Under the pieces are notes generated by a model. That model worked only from the letters and a program-made list of their open reading frames with translations. It did no database searches and had not been told where the DNA came from. Positions 48,922-55,817 of a stretch of 55,817 bases of DNA are shown piece by piece. Position numbers and translations under genes: made by a program. Position 1 is the first letter of the stretch. Each line of letters begins with the position of its first letter. The stretch is from Anaerolineae bacterium. Lineage in GTDB: Bacteria; Chloroflexota; Anaerolineae; UBA4142; SHND01. The DNA lies in the NCBI GenBank assembly GCA_020851635.1, contig JADZCJ010000038.1, positions 1-55,817 of the forward strand, given 5' to 3'.

Positions 48922-50100
48922 TTGACCCAACACCAAATCGAGACGTTTGCCGAGCGAGACGAGGCGGCGGGAGATGGCGGCGTCGAGGTCAACGCCGGAG
49001 GGATCGTAAAGGACATCGCGCCAGAGACCTGCGAGCGCGGCGGCGAGACGGTCTTCCATCAAGCCCCACGAGCGCGTGACGGGAAATGCGCGACCCATTT
49101 CAAGCCCACGCAGCGCCGTTTGCCAAAGAGGATTTGTGGCGAACGGCGCTTGTTTGTGTGCGGCGGGGACGACGGGGAGCAAGCCGACGACCTGCGCGTA
49201 TTCGATTTGTGCGGGGATGCGCGTGAGAAAGTGAACGAGCTCGCGCGCGGCGTCGGCTTGGGGCGAGTGTTTCCAGACGACGAGATACGAGCCGCCAACA
49301 AAGGAGGGTCCGGGGGGAAGCGCCGCGCCCAGGTCATCCAAGAGATGCGCGGAGGCGGCTTGAAAGAGCCAGGACCCGCTCATTGTCAGCGCGGTCTCGG
49401 CGTCTTGAAGGAATTGTTTGTCAGGTTCCAACCCATTGAGGTTACGCACCCGGGGCGGCAAATATTTGCCAAGCGAGAAATAGGCGCGGACGCCGCGCAG
49501 GGCTTCGGGTTGACCAAAGACGGTGCGTTTCCCGTCGGGCGTGACAAAATCGCCGCCTGCGCCCCAAACCCAACTTGCGATGTTTAGAAACGAGGTGTGG
49601 GTGAAACCCGTTGGGACCGTCCATGGCACGCCAACGCGGGCGCGCTGGAGTTCGCGCAGAGCTTGATCGAAACTTGAGGCGTTGGCGAGCGCGCTCGCGG
49701 CATCAATGCCCGCGCGCCGAAACAGCGAGCGACGGTAAAACACGAGGCGAGCGCCCACCAGCCACGGAATCGCCCAGATGGTTTCGTCGCCGACGAGTCG
49801 GGTGTTGTGCCAGGCAGAAGGCAGAATATGGGGTTTGCCGCCGAGCGCCTGAATGTGCTCTTGTTCGAACGGGCGAATTGACTGCATCGCGACGAGGTCG
49901 CCAATCCACGTGCTGCCGATCTCGGAGACATCGGGTCCGTCGCCGTAGAGGGCGACTTTGATCAAATCACTCCAGGCGGTGTCCCACGATAAAAGGCGCA
50001 AACGAACGCGAATGCCCGTCTCATCAAAGAAACGGTCCATGAGCGGCTGTATTCCGGCCGCGTTGGGAGCCATGATGGAAAACTCGAGATCGGCAGGCAT
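48916..50100 (-). CDS. Family 1 solute-binding protein without signal peptide
   Basis: This 394-residue protein has the fold signature of sugar ABC binding proteins (DLEFSIMAPNAAGIQPLMDRFFDETGI, then GDGPDVSEIGSTWIGDLVAMQSI, WAIPWLVGARLVFYRR and MSGSW). It starts directly with the mature domain: no signal peptide, lipobox or linker is encoded upstream before a stop, and no ribosome-binding site is seen. It is either an N-terminally truncated lipoprotein or a cytoplasmic sugar-sensing protein. Its 3' end overlaps the truncated AfsR-like gene, again hinting at a rearranged junction. Neighbouring sugar-transport genes share its strand. Confidence 0.75.
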   Translation of the reverse strand: MPADLEFSIMAPNAAGIQPLMDRFFDETGIRVRLRLLSWDTAWSDLIKVALYGDGPDVSEIGSTWIGDLVAMQSIRPFEQEHIQALGGKPHILPSAWHNTRLVGDETIWAIPWLVGARLVFYRRSLFRRAGIDAASALANASSFDQALRELQRARVGVPWTVPTGFTHTSFLNIASWVWGAGGDFVTPDGKRTVFGQPEALRGVRAYFSLGKYLPPRVRNLNGLEPDKQFLQDAETALTMSGSWLFQAASAHLLDDLGAALPPGPSFVGGSYLVVWKHSPQADAARELVHFLTRIPAQIEYAQVVGLLPVVPAAHKQAPFATNPLWQTALRGLEMGRAFPVTRSWGLMEDRLAAALAGLWRDVLYDPSGVDLDAAISRRLVSLGKRLDLVLGQS

Positions 50101-50175
50101 GAAATCGAACGGCGAGCGTGTTACCCGGCAGCTGCTTGTCTGTCGCGAATGGGCGCGATGATTCGCGAATGTGGT

Positions 50176-51762
50176 TTAGCCATTATACCCGAGCGGATAG
50201 AGATCGGGTATAGAAACGGGCAAGGCCCCTTGTGGCGCGGCGTGACCGAAAAGGACAGCGGCAAGCGCGCGCAGGGAGGGCGGTTGGATGCCATACGTAC
50301 AGAGATAGGTTGGAGCTTGCGCGAAACACTGCAAATCATACGGCATGCGGAGGGCGATGACAAGGGTGTGCGGGTTTGTTTCGAGCGCGGCGCGGACGAG
50401 CGTCGCTTGCCCCGCGTGCTGGGGTGTGTTGAGCGTGCCGATGATGATGTGGTCGTATCGCTCAAACTGCAAGCGCAGAGCCGCAAGGTCGGAGGGCGGC
50501 GGGTCCAGGGGCAGGACGATTTCATCGGTCTGCGGGTGATACCTGCGGACCGCGTCGGCGAGCGCGATGGTCTCGAACGAGGATGTATCGGCGGGTGTAA
50601 GGTCTTGGGGTGTCGGGACGATAACGAGGACGCGCGCATCATGGTTCAGGCGGAGCGGCAGTTGACGCGCCGTATCTCGCACAAGGGTTATCGAACGCGC
50701 GGCGATTTCATCCGCGAGCGCATTGTGCGCGGCGCAATTGACCACCGAGAGGTCGGGTTGTGGAGCGAGGGCACACCATGCTTTGAGTTCGAGAACGCGC
50801 GCGGCGGAGGCATCGAGTTCTGCCGGGGCAAGGAGACCGCGGCGCGCCGCGTGGAGGATGGAATCGTACATGACGGTCGCGCCCGCCTGCGCCGGACCTG
50901 AAAGGAAAACATCCACCCCCGCGGCAGCCGCCGCGACGGAATCAAGAATCATGTGCTCTTGAGCGATGGACTGCATATCCATCGCATCTGTGATAATAAC
51001 TCCCCGAAAGCCGAGCTCCCCGCGCAAAAATTTTTGGAGGATTATCGGCGAGAGGGTGGCAGGCAAATCCTGTCTTGCATCGAGCTGCGGAAGGGCGATG
51101 TGCGCGGTCAAGACCAGGCGCGCCCCCGCGTCAATCGCCGAGCGAAACGGCGGAAATTCAATCGCGCGCAGACGCGCGACATCGTGGTCCAAAATGGGGG
51201 TGCCATAGTGCGAATCCAAAGTGGTATCCCCGTGTCCCGGAAAATGTTTGGCAGTGGCGGCAACCCCCGCCGCCTGAAGTCCGCGCACATAGGCGCCAGC
51301 CATCTGTGCGACCATATTTACATCCCCGCCAAAAGAACGCGCCCCCACGACCGCGTTTTCGGGATTGATGTGCACATCGCATACGGGCGCAAGGTTGATG
51401 TTGACGCCCATTGCCGCGAGTTCGAGACCGACCGCGTTTGCCATCCTCTCGGCGAGTTGGGGGTCGCGCGTCGCGCCGAGCGCCAGATTGCCGGGAAACG
51501 GAGTGGTCCCCGGAATGGCGAACAGCGTCCCCGTCTCCTGGTCTGTGGCGACGAGCAGCGGCGGCTGGTCGGAATGATGCGCCGCGCGCTGCAGCGCGGC
51601 AGTGAGTTCGCGGACCTGGCCCGGACCGGATACGTTCAGGGCGCGAAAGAGAATGACTCCGGCGATGGGTTGGCGCGCAATTACAGCCGAGACCTCAGGG
51701 GGCACATTTGGACCGCTGAAACTGAGCATCCATTTATGACCGACGGCAATTGTGGGAGACAT
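50176..51762 (-). CDS. Glycoside hydrolase family 3, beta-N-acetylhexosaminidase (NagZ)-like
   Basis: This 528-residue cytoplasmic-type GH3 enzyme has no signal peptide. It shows LLVATDQETGTLFAIPG, the His-Asp acid/base loop KHFPGHGDTTLDSH typical of NagZ-type members, and the nucleophile Asp in GVIITDAMDM. A second C-terminal domain follows. It removes terminal beta-N-acetylglucosamine or similar residues from imported oligosaccharides. It lies next to a sugar ABC transporter on the same strand and probably works on the sugar imported by it. Confidence 0.86.
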   Translation of the reverse strand: MSPTIAVGHKWMLSFSGPNVPPEVSAVIARQPIAGVILFRALNVSGPGQVRELTAALQRAAHHSDQPPLLVATDQETGTLFAIPGTTPFPGNLALGATRDPQLAERMANAVGLELAAMGVNINLAPVCDVHINPENAVVGARSFGGDVNMVAQMAGAYVRGLQAAGVAATAKHFPGHGDTTLDSHYGTPILDHDVARLRAIEFPPFRSAIDAGARLVLTAHIALPQLDARQDLPATLSPIILQKFLRGELGFRGVIITDAMDMQSIAQEHMILDSVAAAAAGVDVFLSGPAQAGATVMYDSILHAARRGLLAPAELDASAARVLELKAWCALAPQPDLSVVNCAAHNALADEIAARSITLVRDTARQLPLRLNHDARVLVIVPTPQDLTPADTSSFETIALADAVRRYHPQTDEIVLPLDPPPSDLAALRLQFERYDHIIIGTLNTPQHAGQATLVRAALETNPHTLVIALRMPYDLQCFAQAPTYLCTYGIQPPSLRALAAVLFGHAAPQGALPVSIPDLYPLGYNG

Positions 51763-51774
51763 ACAACCTGCTAG

Positions 51775-51868
51775 TAGTGCAACAACATGAGATTGCGGGA
51801 TTGAGCGTCGTGTTTTGTAACTCGCGTGCCATCACTTGACTCGACAATTTCATCATGTTGTTGCACTA
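51775..51868. mobile_element. Candidate TA-flanked miniature inverted-repeat element
   Basis: TAGTGCAACAACATGA (51775-51790) is the exact reverse complement of 51853-51868, with 62 bases between. Excluding the outer TA on each side leaves a ~90-bp element with 14-bp ends flanked by TA, as expected for miniature elements moved by IS630/Tc1-type transposases, which duplicate TA. The right end supplies the stop codon of the permease gene. It could instead be a terminator-like stem. Confidence 0.5.
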
Positions 51869-52750
51869 GCCCTTGACGGCTCCGCTGAGACCACGGACGA
51901 ACTGGCGTTGAAGGGTGACGAAAAAGATGAGGATCGGAACGACGGTCATGACCACACCCGCCGCGACACCGCGAAAATCGGACGCAAACATTCCTTGCAG
52001 GGCGACGAGACCGACGGGCAGGGTCATATTTTCGCGCGAATGGAGCATGAGCGAGGGCCAGAGAAAATCGTTCCACGAGTTCACAAAGGTAAAGATGGCG
52101 ACGGTCGCAAGCGTGGGGCGGATGATCGGCAGCAGAATTTGCCACCAGATGCGAAGCTCACTTGCCCCGTCCATGCGCGCGGCATCAATCAGGTCGTTGG
52201 GCACGGACATGAACGCCTGGCGCAAAAGAAAGATGTTGAACACGGTCGCGAGACTGGGAAAAACGAGCGCGAACAAGGTGTCATAATATTTGAATACGTT
52301 GACGGCGAGGACAAAACTGGGAATGTAGGTGAGCTGCGCCGGAATGATAAAGGTGGCGAGCAGCAGATAAAAGATGGCATCGCGCCCGCGAAAGTTCATT
52401 TTGGCGAGGGGGTAGGCGGCAAGCGCAGTGATGCCGATGTTGAGCGTGGTCGTCGCCACGCCGACGATGATGCTGTTGAGGAAAAATCTGCCGACCGGCA
52501 GCTGATTCCAGACGCGCAAATAGTTGTTAAGGGTGGGCTCGTGCGGAATAAACTGCAGCGGAATGGATACGACCGCATCGGTCGGACCTTTGAAGGACGT
52601 GCTCAGAATCCAGAGAAAGGGCAGGACCGTAATGATTGCGACCAGAATTAAAATGGCGTACCAAAAGACCGTTTCGATGAACTTGTGGCGTTGGCGGCGG
52701 CGGTGGGCGACTGCCGCCGCGTTCAGAGCAAGGGACGGTGTGTTGGTCAT
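51866..52750 (-). CDS. Sugar ABC transporter permease (MalG/UgpE-like)
   Basis: This 294-residue inner-membrane permease has six predicted spans. The cytoplasmic coupling loop near the C-terminus reads PNDLIDAARMDGASELRIWWQILLPIIRPTLATV, matching the EAA motif. The final residues (GLSGAVKG) are typical of this family. It partners the MalF-like permease, whose stop overlaps this start (ATGA). The ATG at 52750 is chosen over a longer shadow frame. The stop codon TAG sits inside the right arm of the possible miniature element, so the last residue may depend on that insertion. Confidence 0.92.
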   Translation of the reverse strand: MTNTPSLALNAAAVAHRRRQRHKFIETVFWYAILILVAIITVLPFLWILSTSFKGPTDAVVSIPLQFIPHEPTLNNYLRVWNQLPVGRFFLNSIIVGVATTTLNIGITALAAYPLAKMNFRGRDAIFYLLLATFIIPAQLTYIPSFVLAVNVFKYYDTLFALVFPSLATVFNIFLLRQAFMSVPNDLIDAARMDGASELRIWWQILLPIIRPTLATVAIFTFVNSWNDFLWPSLMLHSRENMTLPVGLVALQGMFASDFRGVAAGVVMTVVPILIFFVTLQRQFVRGLSGAVKG

Positions 52751-53625
52751 GTGTTTTGCTCCGAACGTTCCAACAATCGAATGTTGATGATGGAAAAGGC
52801 GAGGGTGATGAGCAAAAGGACCATCGCGACCGCAGAGGCATACCCTGCATGTTGCAGGCGGAATGCCTGTCGCCACAAATAAAAGACCATCGTAACCCCG
52901 CTGTTCAGGATGCCGCCGAGTCCGCCGGTAATGACATAGATTTCGTTGAAAACCTCGATGGCGGCGAGACTGGAGATGACCGCGACAAAGACGATTTGCG
53001 GGCGCAAGCCCGGCAGCGTGACATACCAATGTTTTTGGACCGGATTGCAGCCGTCAATGACTGCCGCGTCGTACAAATCCTCGGGGATGTTTTGCAAGCC
53101 CGCCAAAAAGACCATCATGTAATACCCAAGCCCGATCCAAATTGTCAAAAGCATCGCGATCGGCAAGGTAAAGGCGGGTTCCGCGAGCCACTGGACCGGC
53201 GCGGGCAAAATGCCAATGCCGACCAGGATGCCGTTGATGAGACCCCCGTTATAGTCAAAGAGCCAGCGCCACGCGATCCCCACGGCGATGGTGCCGCTGA
53301 TGACCGGAACGTAATAGAGCGCGCGAAATACGTTAATGCCGGGAAGCGGACGATTGACGACAATGGCGAGCAGAATCGAGAGGAAAATAAGCGTCGGGGT
53401 GACGATCAGATAAAGAAACGAGTTTGTAAATGCTTTCCAAAAAATGGGGTCGCGCAAGAGTTGTTGGTAATTCTGCAGACCGACCCATTCGGGCGGCTGC
53501 ACAATGTTGTAATCGGTGAAACTGTAATAGACGACGGCGGCGGTGGGATACAGAATAAAGACCGTGATGATGATCAACGCGGGCGCGAGAAAGAGATAGG
53601 GAGTCAGCGAAAAACGTTTCGACAT
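52747..53625 (-). CDS. Sugar ABC transporter permease (MalF/UgpA-like)
   Basis: This 292-residue inner-membrane permease has six spans, the N-terminal TPYLFLAPALIIITVFILYP and the EAA loop PEDLYDAAVIDGCNPVQKHWYVTLPGLRP. It forms the channel with the MalG-like subunit and takes sugar from the binding lipoprotein encoded upstream. The ATPase is not encoded here; a shared MsiK/MalK-type ATPase encoded elsewhere is common for this family. Confidence 0.92.
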   Translation of the reverse strand: MSKRFSLTPYLFLAPALIIITVFILYPTAAVVYYSFTDYNIVQPPEWVGLQNYQQLLRDPIFWKAFTNSFLYLIVTPTLIFLSILLAIVVNRPLPGINVFRALYYVPVISGTIAVGIAWRWLFDYNGGLINGILVGIGILPAPVQWLAEPAFTLPIAMLLTIWIGLGYYMMVFLAGLQNIPEDLYDAAVIDGCNPVQKHWYVTLPGLRPQIVFVAVISSLAAIEVFNEIYVITGGLGGILNSGVTMVFYLWRQAFRLQHAGYASAVAMVLLLITLAFSIINIRLLERSEQNT

Positions 53626-53635
53626 GAGGTGAGGT

Positions 53636-53670
53636 GTTGGGAGGGAATAAAATTTCTATTCCCTCCCAAC
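53636..53670 (-). promoter_or_regulatory. Hairpin between binding-protein and permease genes
   Basis: GTTGGGAGGGAATA (53636-53649) pairs perfectly with 53657-53670 around a seven-base loop. There is no T-run on the transcribed strand. Such stems commonly stabilise the binding-protein part of the message and lower expression of the permeases. Confidence 0.75.
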
Positions 53671-53682
53671 CGGCTAACGATT

Positions 53683-55137
53683 TTACTTGTTGATCAATTC
53701 GGTGCAGGCCTTGGCGGCGGTCGTGAGCGCGTCCTGGACGGGCACATTATCGAACAACGCGGATTGCACTGCCTGGAGGACCGCTTCGTTCACATCGGCT
53801 TTGTTGGGAACGGTGGGAACGATATCGGCGTATTTGCTGACAATGTCTTTGGCAATCGGTTTTGCGCTGTCTTCAACGGCGATCGGTTTAGCGGCAAAGA
53901 ACGGATCGTCGTACGATTTCGGTGTGGAAGGATAGACGGCGACAATCTTGCTGAATTCGAGCATGCTCTCCGGGTTGGTAAAGAACTGTGCGAGCGCGAT
54001 GGAAGCATTCGGGAACTTGGTATCGTTCTTTACCGAAATGCCCATCAGACCCTTGCCGAGCACACCCGACTTGCCCACGGGGGCGGGAACGGCGGCGAGA
54101 TAGCCATACAACCCGGGGTTGTTGGCGCGCACTTCACGGATCAGGTTCGGACCGGTCTGATAGAACGCCGAGTTGCCCGAGGTAAAGAGGTCAAGCCCGA
54201 CGCGGTCCTGGTCGGTGACGAGCACGGAGCGATCCACAGTGCCCGCTTTGACCATGTCCACATACATTTGCAGCCAGGCGGCGCCATCGGCTGAATCAAA
54301 CGTGCAGGTCTTGCCGTCCTCGCTGAGAATTTTGACGCCGCCTTCATAGACCATTTGCGCGAGCAGGTCGTTGACGGTCAGGCGAATGTTGCACAGGGTG
54401 CCGGTCTTGTCTTTGATGGTCTGGCACAGTTCCGGCAGACCGTCAACGGTTTTGGGAAAGTCTTCGAGTTTCAAACCCGCGCCATCGCTGTATACTTTCA
54501 TGTTGACGAGTTCGACGCTGATGCCCTGATACCAGGGGAACTGATAGTTGACTCCGTCAACGAGCTGTTCTTCCCAGAGACCCTTGAAATACAAATCCTT
54601 GACGTCTTGCGGGACCTTGTCGTCGAGCGGCAGGAGCAAGCCCTTGGTGGCATAGTCGCTGACCCAACCCTCACCGACAGACAGGTTGATGACGTCGGGA
54701 GCGTTGCCGGCGGCAAAAGCGTTGCGCAAATCATCCTGGAACGTGGCTTGGTGGTCTTCCCAGTTCACTTTGACGCCGGGATAGGTGGCTTCAAAGCGCG
54801 CGATCGTGCTCTTGATGTAATCATCAAATGTGGGCGAAAGCCAGAATGTCCAGAGCGAAACTTCTGCATTTGGTTCGACATCCTTGATCACGGCTTCGGG
54901 ATTGGGCGCGGCAGTGGGTTGGACGACGACAGTTTGTTCGGCAACGACCGTCTGGGGCACGACGACGGTCTGCGGGGCGACGACGGTTTGTGCCGCGACG
55001 ACCGTCTGGGGCACGACGACTGTTTCGCGGACGGTCTGCGCCGGCGGGGCAGCTGGTGCGCCGCAGGCGACAAACAGGATGGCGGCAAGCGCCAATACGA
55101 ACGCGGCGGACAAATATCCTTTTTCTATTTGTTTCAT
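53683..55137 (-). CDS. Sugar-binding lipoprotein of an ABC transporter
   Basis: This 484-residue family 1 solute-binding protein has a signal peptide with the lipobox ending VAC (C25), then a linker of roughly 45 residues with five six-residue repeats of the type (A/V)(P/A/E)QTVV, then the binding domain (AEVSLWTFWLSPTFDDYIKSTIARFEATYPGVKV, with AGNAPDVINLSVGEGW). It captures a sugar outside the membrane for the two permeases. GGGAGGAG lies just before the ATG. The repeat linker is typical of lipoproteins in this phylum and probably spans the cell envelope. Confidence 0.93.
   Translation of the reverse strand: MKQIEKGYLSAAFVLALAAILFVACGAPAAPPAQTVRETVVVPQTVVAAQTVVAPQTVVVPQTVVAEQTVVVQPTAAPNPEAVIKDVEPNAEVSLWTFWLSPTFDDYIKSTIARFEATYPGVKVNWEDHQATFQDDLRNAFAAGNAPDVINLSVGEGWVSDYATKGLLLPLDDKVPQDVKDLYFKGLWEEQLVDGVNYQFPWYQGISVELVNMKVYSDGAGLKLEDFPKTVDGLPELCQTIKDKTGTLCNIRLTVNDLLAQMVYEGGVKILSEDGKTCTFDSADGAAWLQMYVDMVKAGTVDRSVLVTDQDRVGLDLFTSGNSAFYQTGPNLIREVRANNPGLYGYLAAVPAPVGKSGVLGKGLMGISVKNDTKFPNASIALAQFFTNPESMLEFSKIVAVYPSTPKSYDDPFFAAKPIAVEDSAKPIAKDIVSKYADIVPTVPNKADVNEAVLQAVQSALFDNVPVQDALTTAAKACTELINK
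54922..55026 (-). repeat. 18-bp tandem repeats coding the lipoprotein linker
   Basis: Five to six degenerate 18-bp units encode xxQTVV hexapeptides. The number of copies could vary by slippage and so change linker length. Confidence 0.7.
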
Positions 55138-55312
55138 TTCTCTCCTCCCTGAAAGAGCAAGCGTCGTTGATTGTGATGTTGGGTATCACGGTAAGGTGCA
55201 GATCTGCTTGCGAGATTTGCAAAAATTGGAATGGGAACGATTGGGGTGTATGGGCAGGATTTTGTTGCACGTGCCGCGCCGCTGCCGGGCGGCAGGGGGG
55301 TCCATGGCACGC
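55138..55312. promoter_or_regulatory. Upstream region of the sugar transporter operon
   Basis: These 175 bases carry the ribosome-binding site for the lipoprotein gene, a GCAGATCTGC palindrome (55198-55207) and a GC-rich stem region around 55268-55304 (CTGCC/GGCAG within CGTGCC/GGCACG) that probably ends the small gene upstream. No clear promoter hexamers or LacI-type operator were recognised. Confidence 0.4.
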
Positions 55313-55561
55313 CTAGGCACCTCCTTTGGGTTCTTGCATTAAAGGTGGTTCTGATTGGGGCATGATTTTTAGCTGAATCCAAGCCACCAGGGCATCCAAA
55401 TCGGCAAAACCGAAACGCTCCTGCGTTTGTGGGTCGTGGAGCATGAAACGCCAAATCTGCGCGTCGTCTGTCTCGCCGCGTTCTTCCCAGAAACGGAGCA
55501 AATAGGAATGATAGTGGGGGGGGCGCGGGACGAGGACGTCAACAGACGCGAGATCGCTCAT
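55313..55561 (-). CDS. Small conserved protein of unknown function
   Basis: This 82-residue soluble protein has the pattern HSYLLRFWEERGETDDAQIWRFMLHDPQTQERFGFADLDALVAW. Short proteins of the form YLLRLWR...VWRASLEDPxTGERxGFxxLEALFAFL are common in Chloroflexota genomes, and this looks like a member. Nothing known ties it to a function. It reads toward the sugar transporter operon but is separated by a stem region and is probably a single-gene unit. Confidence 0.65.
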   Translation of the reverse strand: MSDLASVDVLVPRPPHYHSYLLRFWEERGETDDAQIWRFMLHDPQTQERFGFADLDALVAWIQLKIMPQSEPPLMQEPKGGA

Positions 55562-55690
55562 TGCATGGATACTTTACACAAAAATCGTCCAGAGAACGTC
55601 CATGAATCGTCCGGGCGGACAGGCAAAAAAGAGACCGCGTGGGTTTTTGACTGCGGTGGAGCCGCAGAATTGAGATTTATCTCAGTTTTA
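55562..55690. other. Gap between the small protein and the right terminal repeat
   Basis: There is no gene here. A small hairpin CTGCGG/CCGCAG at about 55650-55666 is the only clear structure. The region should contain the promoter of the small minus-strand gene. Confidence 0.4.
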
Positions 55691-55703
55691 GCTCTCTGAT
55701 TCG

Positions 55704-55726
55704 AAAATAACCCCGGCTATGCGGGG
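55704..55726 (-). terminator. Hairpin terminator overlapping the transposase stop (right copy)
   Basis: This is the mirror image of 92-114: a CCCCG/CGGGG stem with a T-rich tail on the minus strand. Confidence 0.5.
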
Positions 55727-55815
55727 ATTGGAGTGGACTGAGGTTGTAGAGTGACTTGGTAACCCAGCTTTGCAATACGCTTTGCAAGTCGTTTCGCCGT
55801 CGTTTCCGGGTCTTG
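55717..55815 (-). CDS. C-terminal end of a probable transposase (partial, right copy)
   Basis: The same frame as at 3-101, read inward from the right contig edge on the minus strand and stopping at 55717-55719. The identical sequence in inverse orientation supports two copies of one mobile element flanking the contig. Confidence 0.45.
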   Translation of the reverse strand, partial: QDPETTAKRLAKRIAKLGYQVTLQPQSTPIPA

Positions 55816-55817
55816 CT

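Larger units (their letters stand above)
55691..55817. repeat. Terminal inverted repeat, right copy
   Basis: This is an exact reverse complement of 1-127. It marks the junction with a second, oppositely oriented copy of the same insertion-sequence end. Confidence 0.85.

Noticed and set aside
52738-54294. Antisense open frame of 518 codons on the plus strand
   Set aside because: It mirrors the MalF-like and lipoprotein genes, whose motifs, lipobox and ribosome-binding sites are convincing; the antisense product is charged and low-complexity.
1-55817. Circular replicon closed by identical ends
   Set aside because: The terminal repeats are inverted, not direct, so they cannot close a circle.
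1-55817. tRNA or rRNA genes
   Set aside because: No cloverleaf-type GGTTCGAATCC arm in proper context and no rRNA signatures were seen on either strand by eye.

Overview
The window reads as a chromosomal contig from an uncultured bacterium, most likely a Chloroflexota (Anaerolineae-like) lineage. The pointers are the lipoproteins with long low-complexity linkers after the lipobox, an AfsR/BTAD-type ATPase regulator, HyuA/HyuB, CaiB and LLM-class enzymes in one catabolic block, a menaquinone cluster, and many short degenerate repeats between genes. This placement is an inference from gene style; no rRNA or other marker gene is present. The contig ends are perfect 127-bp inverted copies of each other. 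Each carries the last ~32 codons of what looks like a transposase, so assembly probably stopped at two oppositely oriented copies of one insertion sequence.

Region 1 (211-28782, all + strand) is a catabolic block of about 27 kb. In order it holds an orphan substrate-binding lipoprotein, a HyuB/HyuA pair, an iron-type alcohol dehydrogenase, a three-subunit molybdenum hydroxylase, a GntR regulator, a small zinc-ribbon protein, a cysteine amidohydrolase, a second HyuB/HyuA pair and a CaiB-type CoA-transferase. The FAD subunit of the molybdenum enzyme carries the four-cysteine insert typical of 4-hydroxybenzoyl-CoA reductase. Next come a glycine-reductase component C subunit (GrdC), a thioredoxin with a CQPC site, and selenoprotein A (GrdA), which is read through an in-frame UGA. 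The block ends with an aldehyde dehydrogenase, acyl-CoA dehydrogenase, MaoC hydratase, short-chain dehydrogenase, thiolase, LLM-class oxidoreductase, M20 hydrolase and aldo/keto reductase. GrdA would appear broken without selenocysteine decoding. No GrdB, GrdD or GrdE partner is in the window, so the block may be an unusual, possibly CoA-linked, selenocysteine system fed by a hydantoin-like or carbamoyl substrate.

Region 2 (28783-37239, +) is a complete high-affinity potassium system: a strong terminator, a leader with phased repeats, a 34-residue membrane peptide, kdpF, kdpA, kdpB, kdpC, kdpD and kdpE, closed by a second terminator. Region 3 (37316-46809) holds an MFS exporter and menaquinone synthesis: menG and menA on +, and menF-menD-menH-menB-menE as a translationally coupled set on -. 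menB has an in-frame amber codon. menC is absent.

Region 4 (46939-55690) holds an AfsR-like regulator that seems to have lost its C-terminal half, a signal-less sugar-binding protein converging on it, a family 3 glycoside hydrolase, a MalF/MalG/binding-protein sugar transporter and a small conserved protein. Throughout the window, gaps between genes, and sometimes gene ends, are built of degenerate 7-bp-periodic sequence. Other repeats include palindromes and a possible TA-flanked miniature element.
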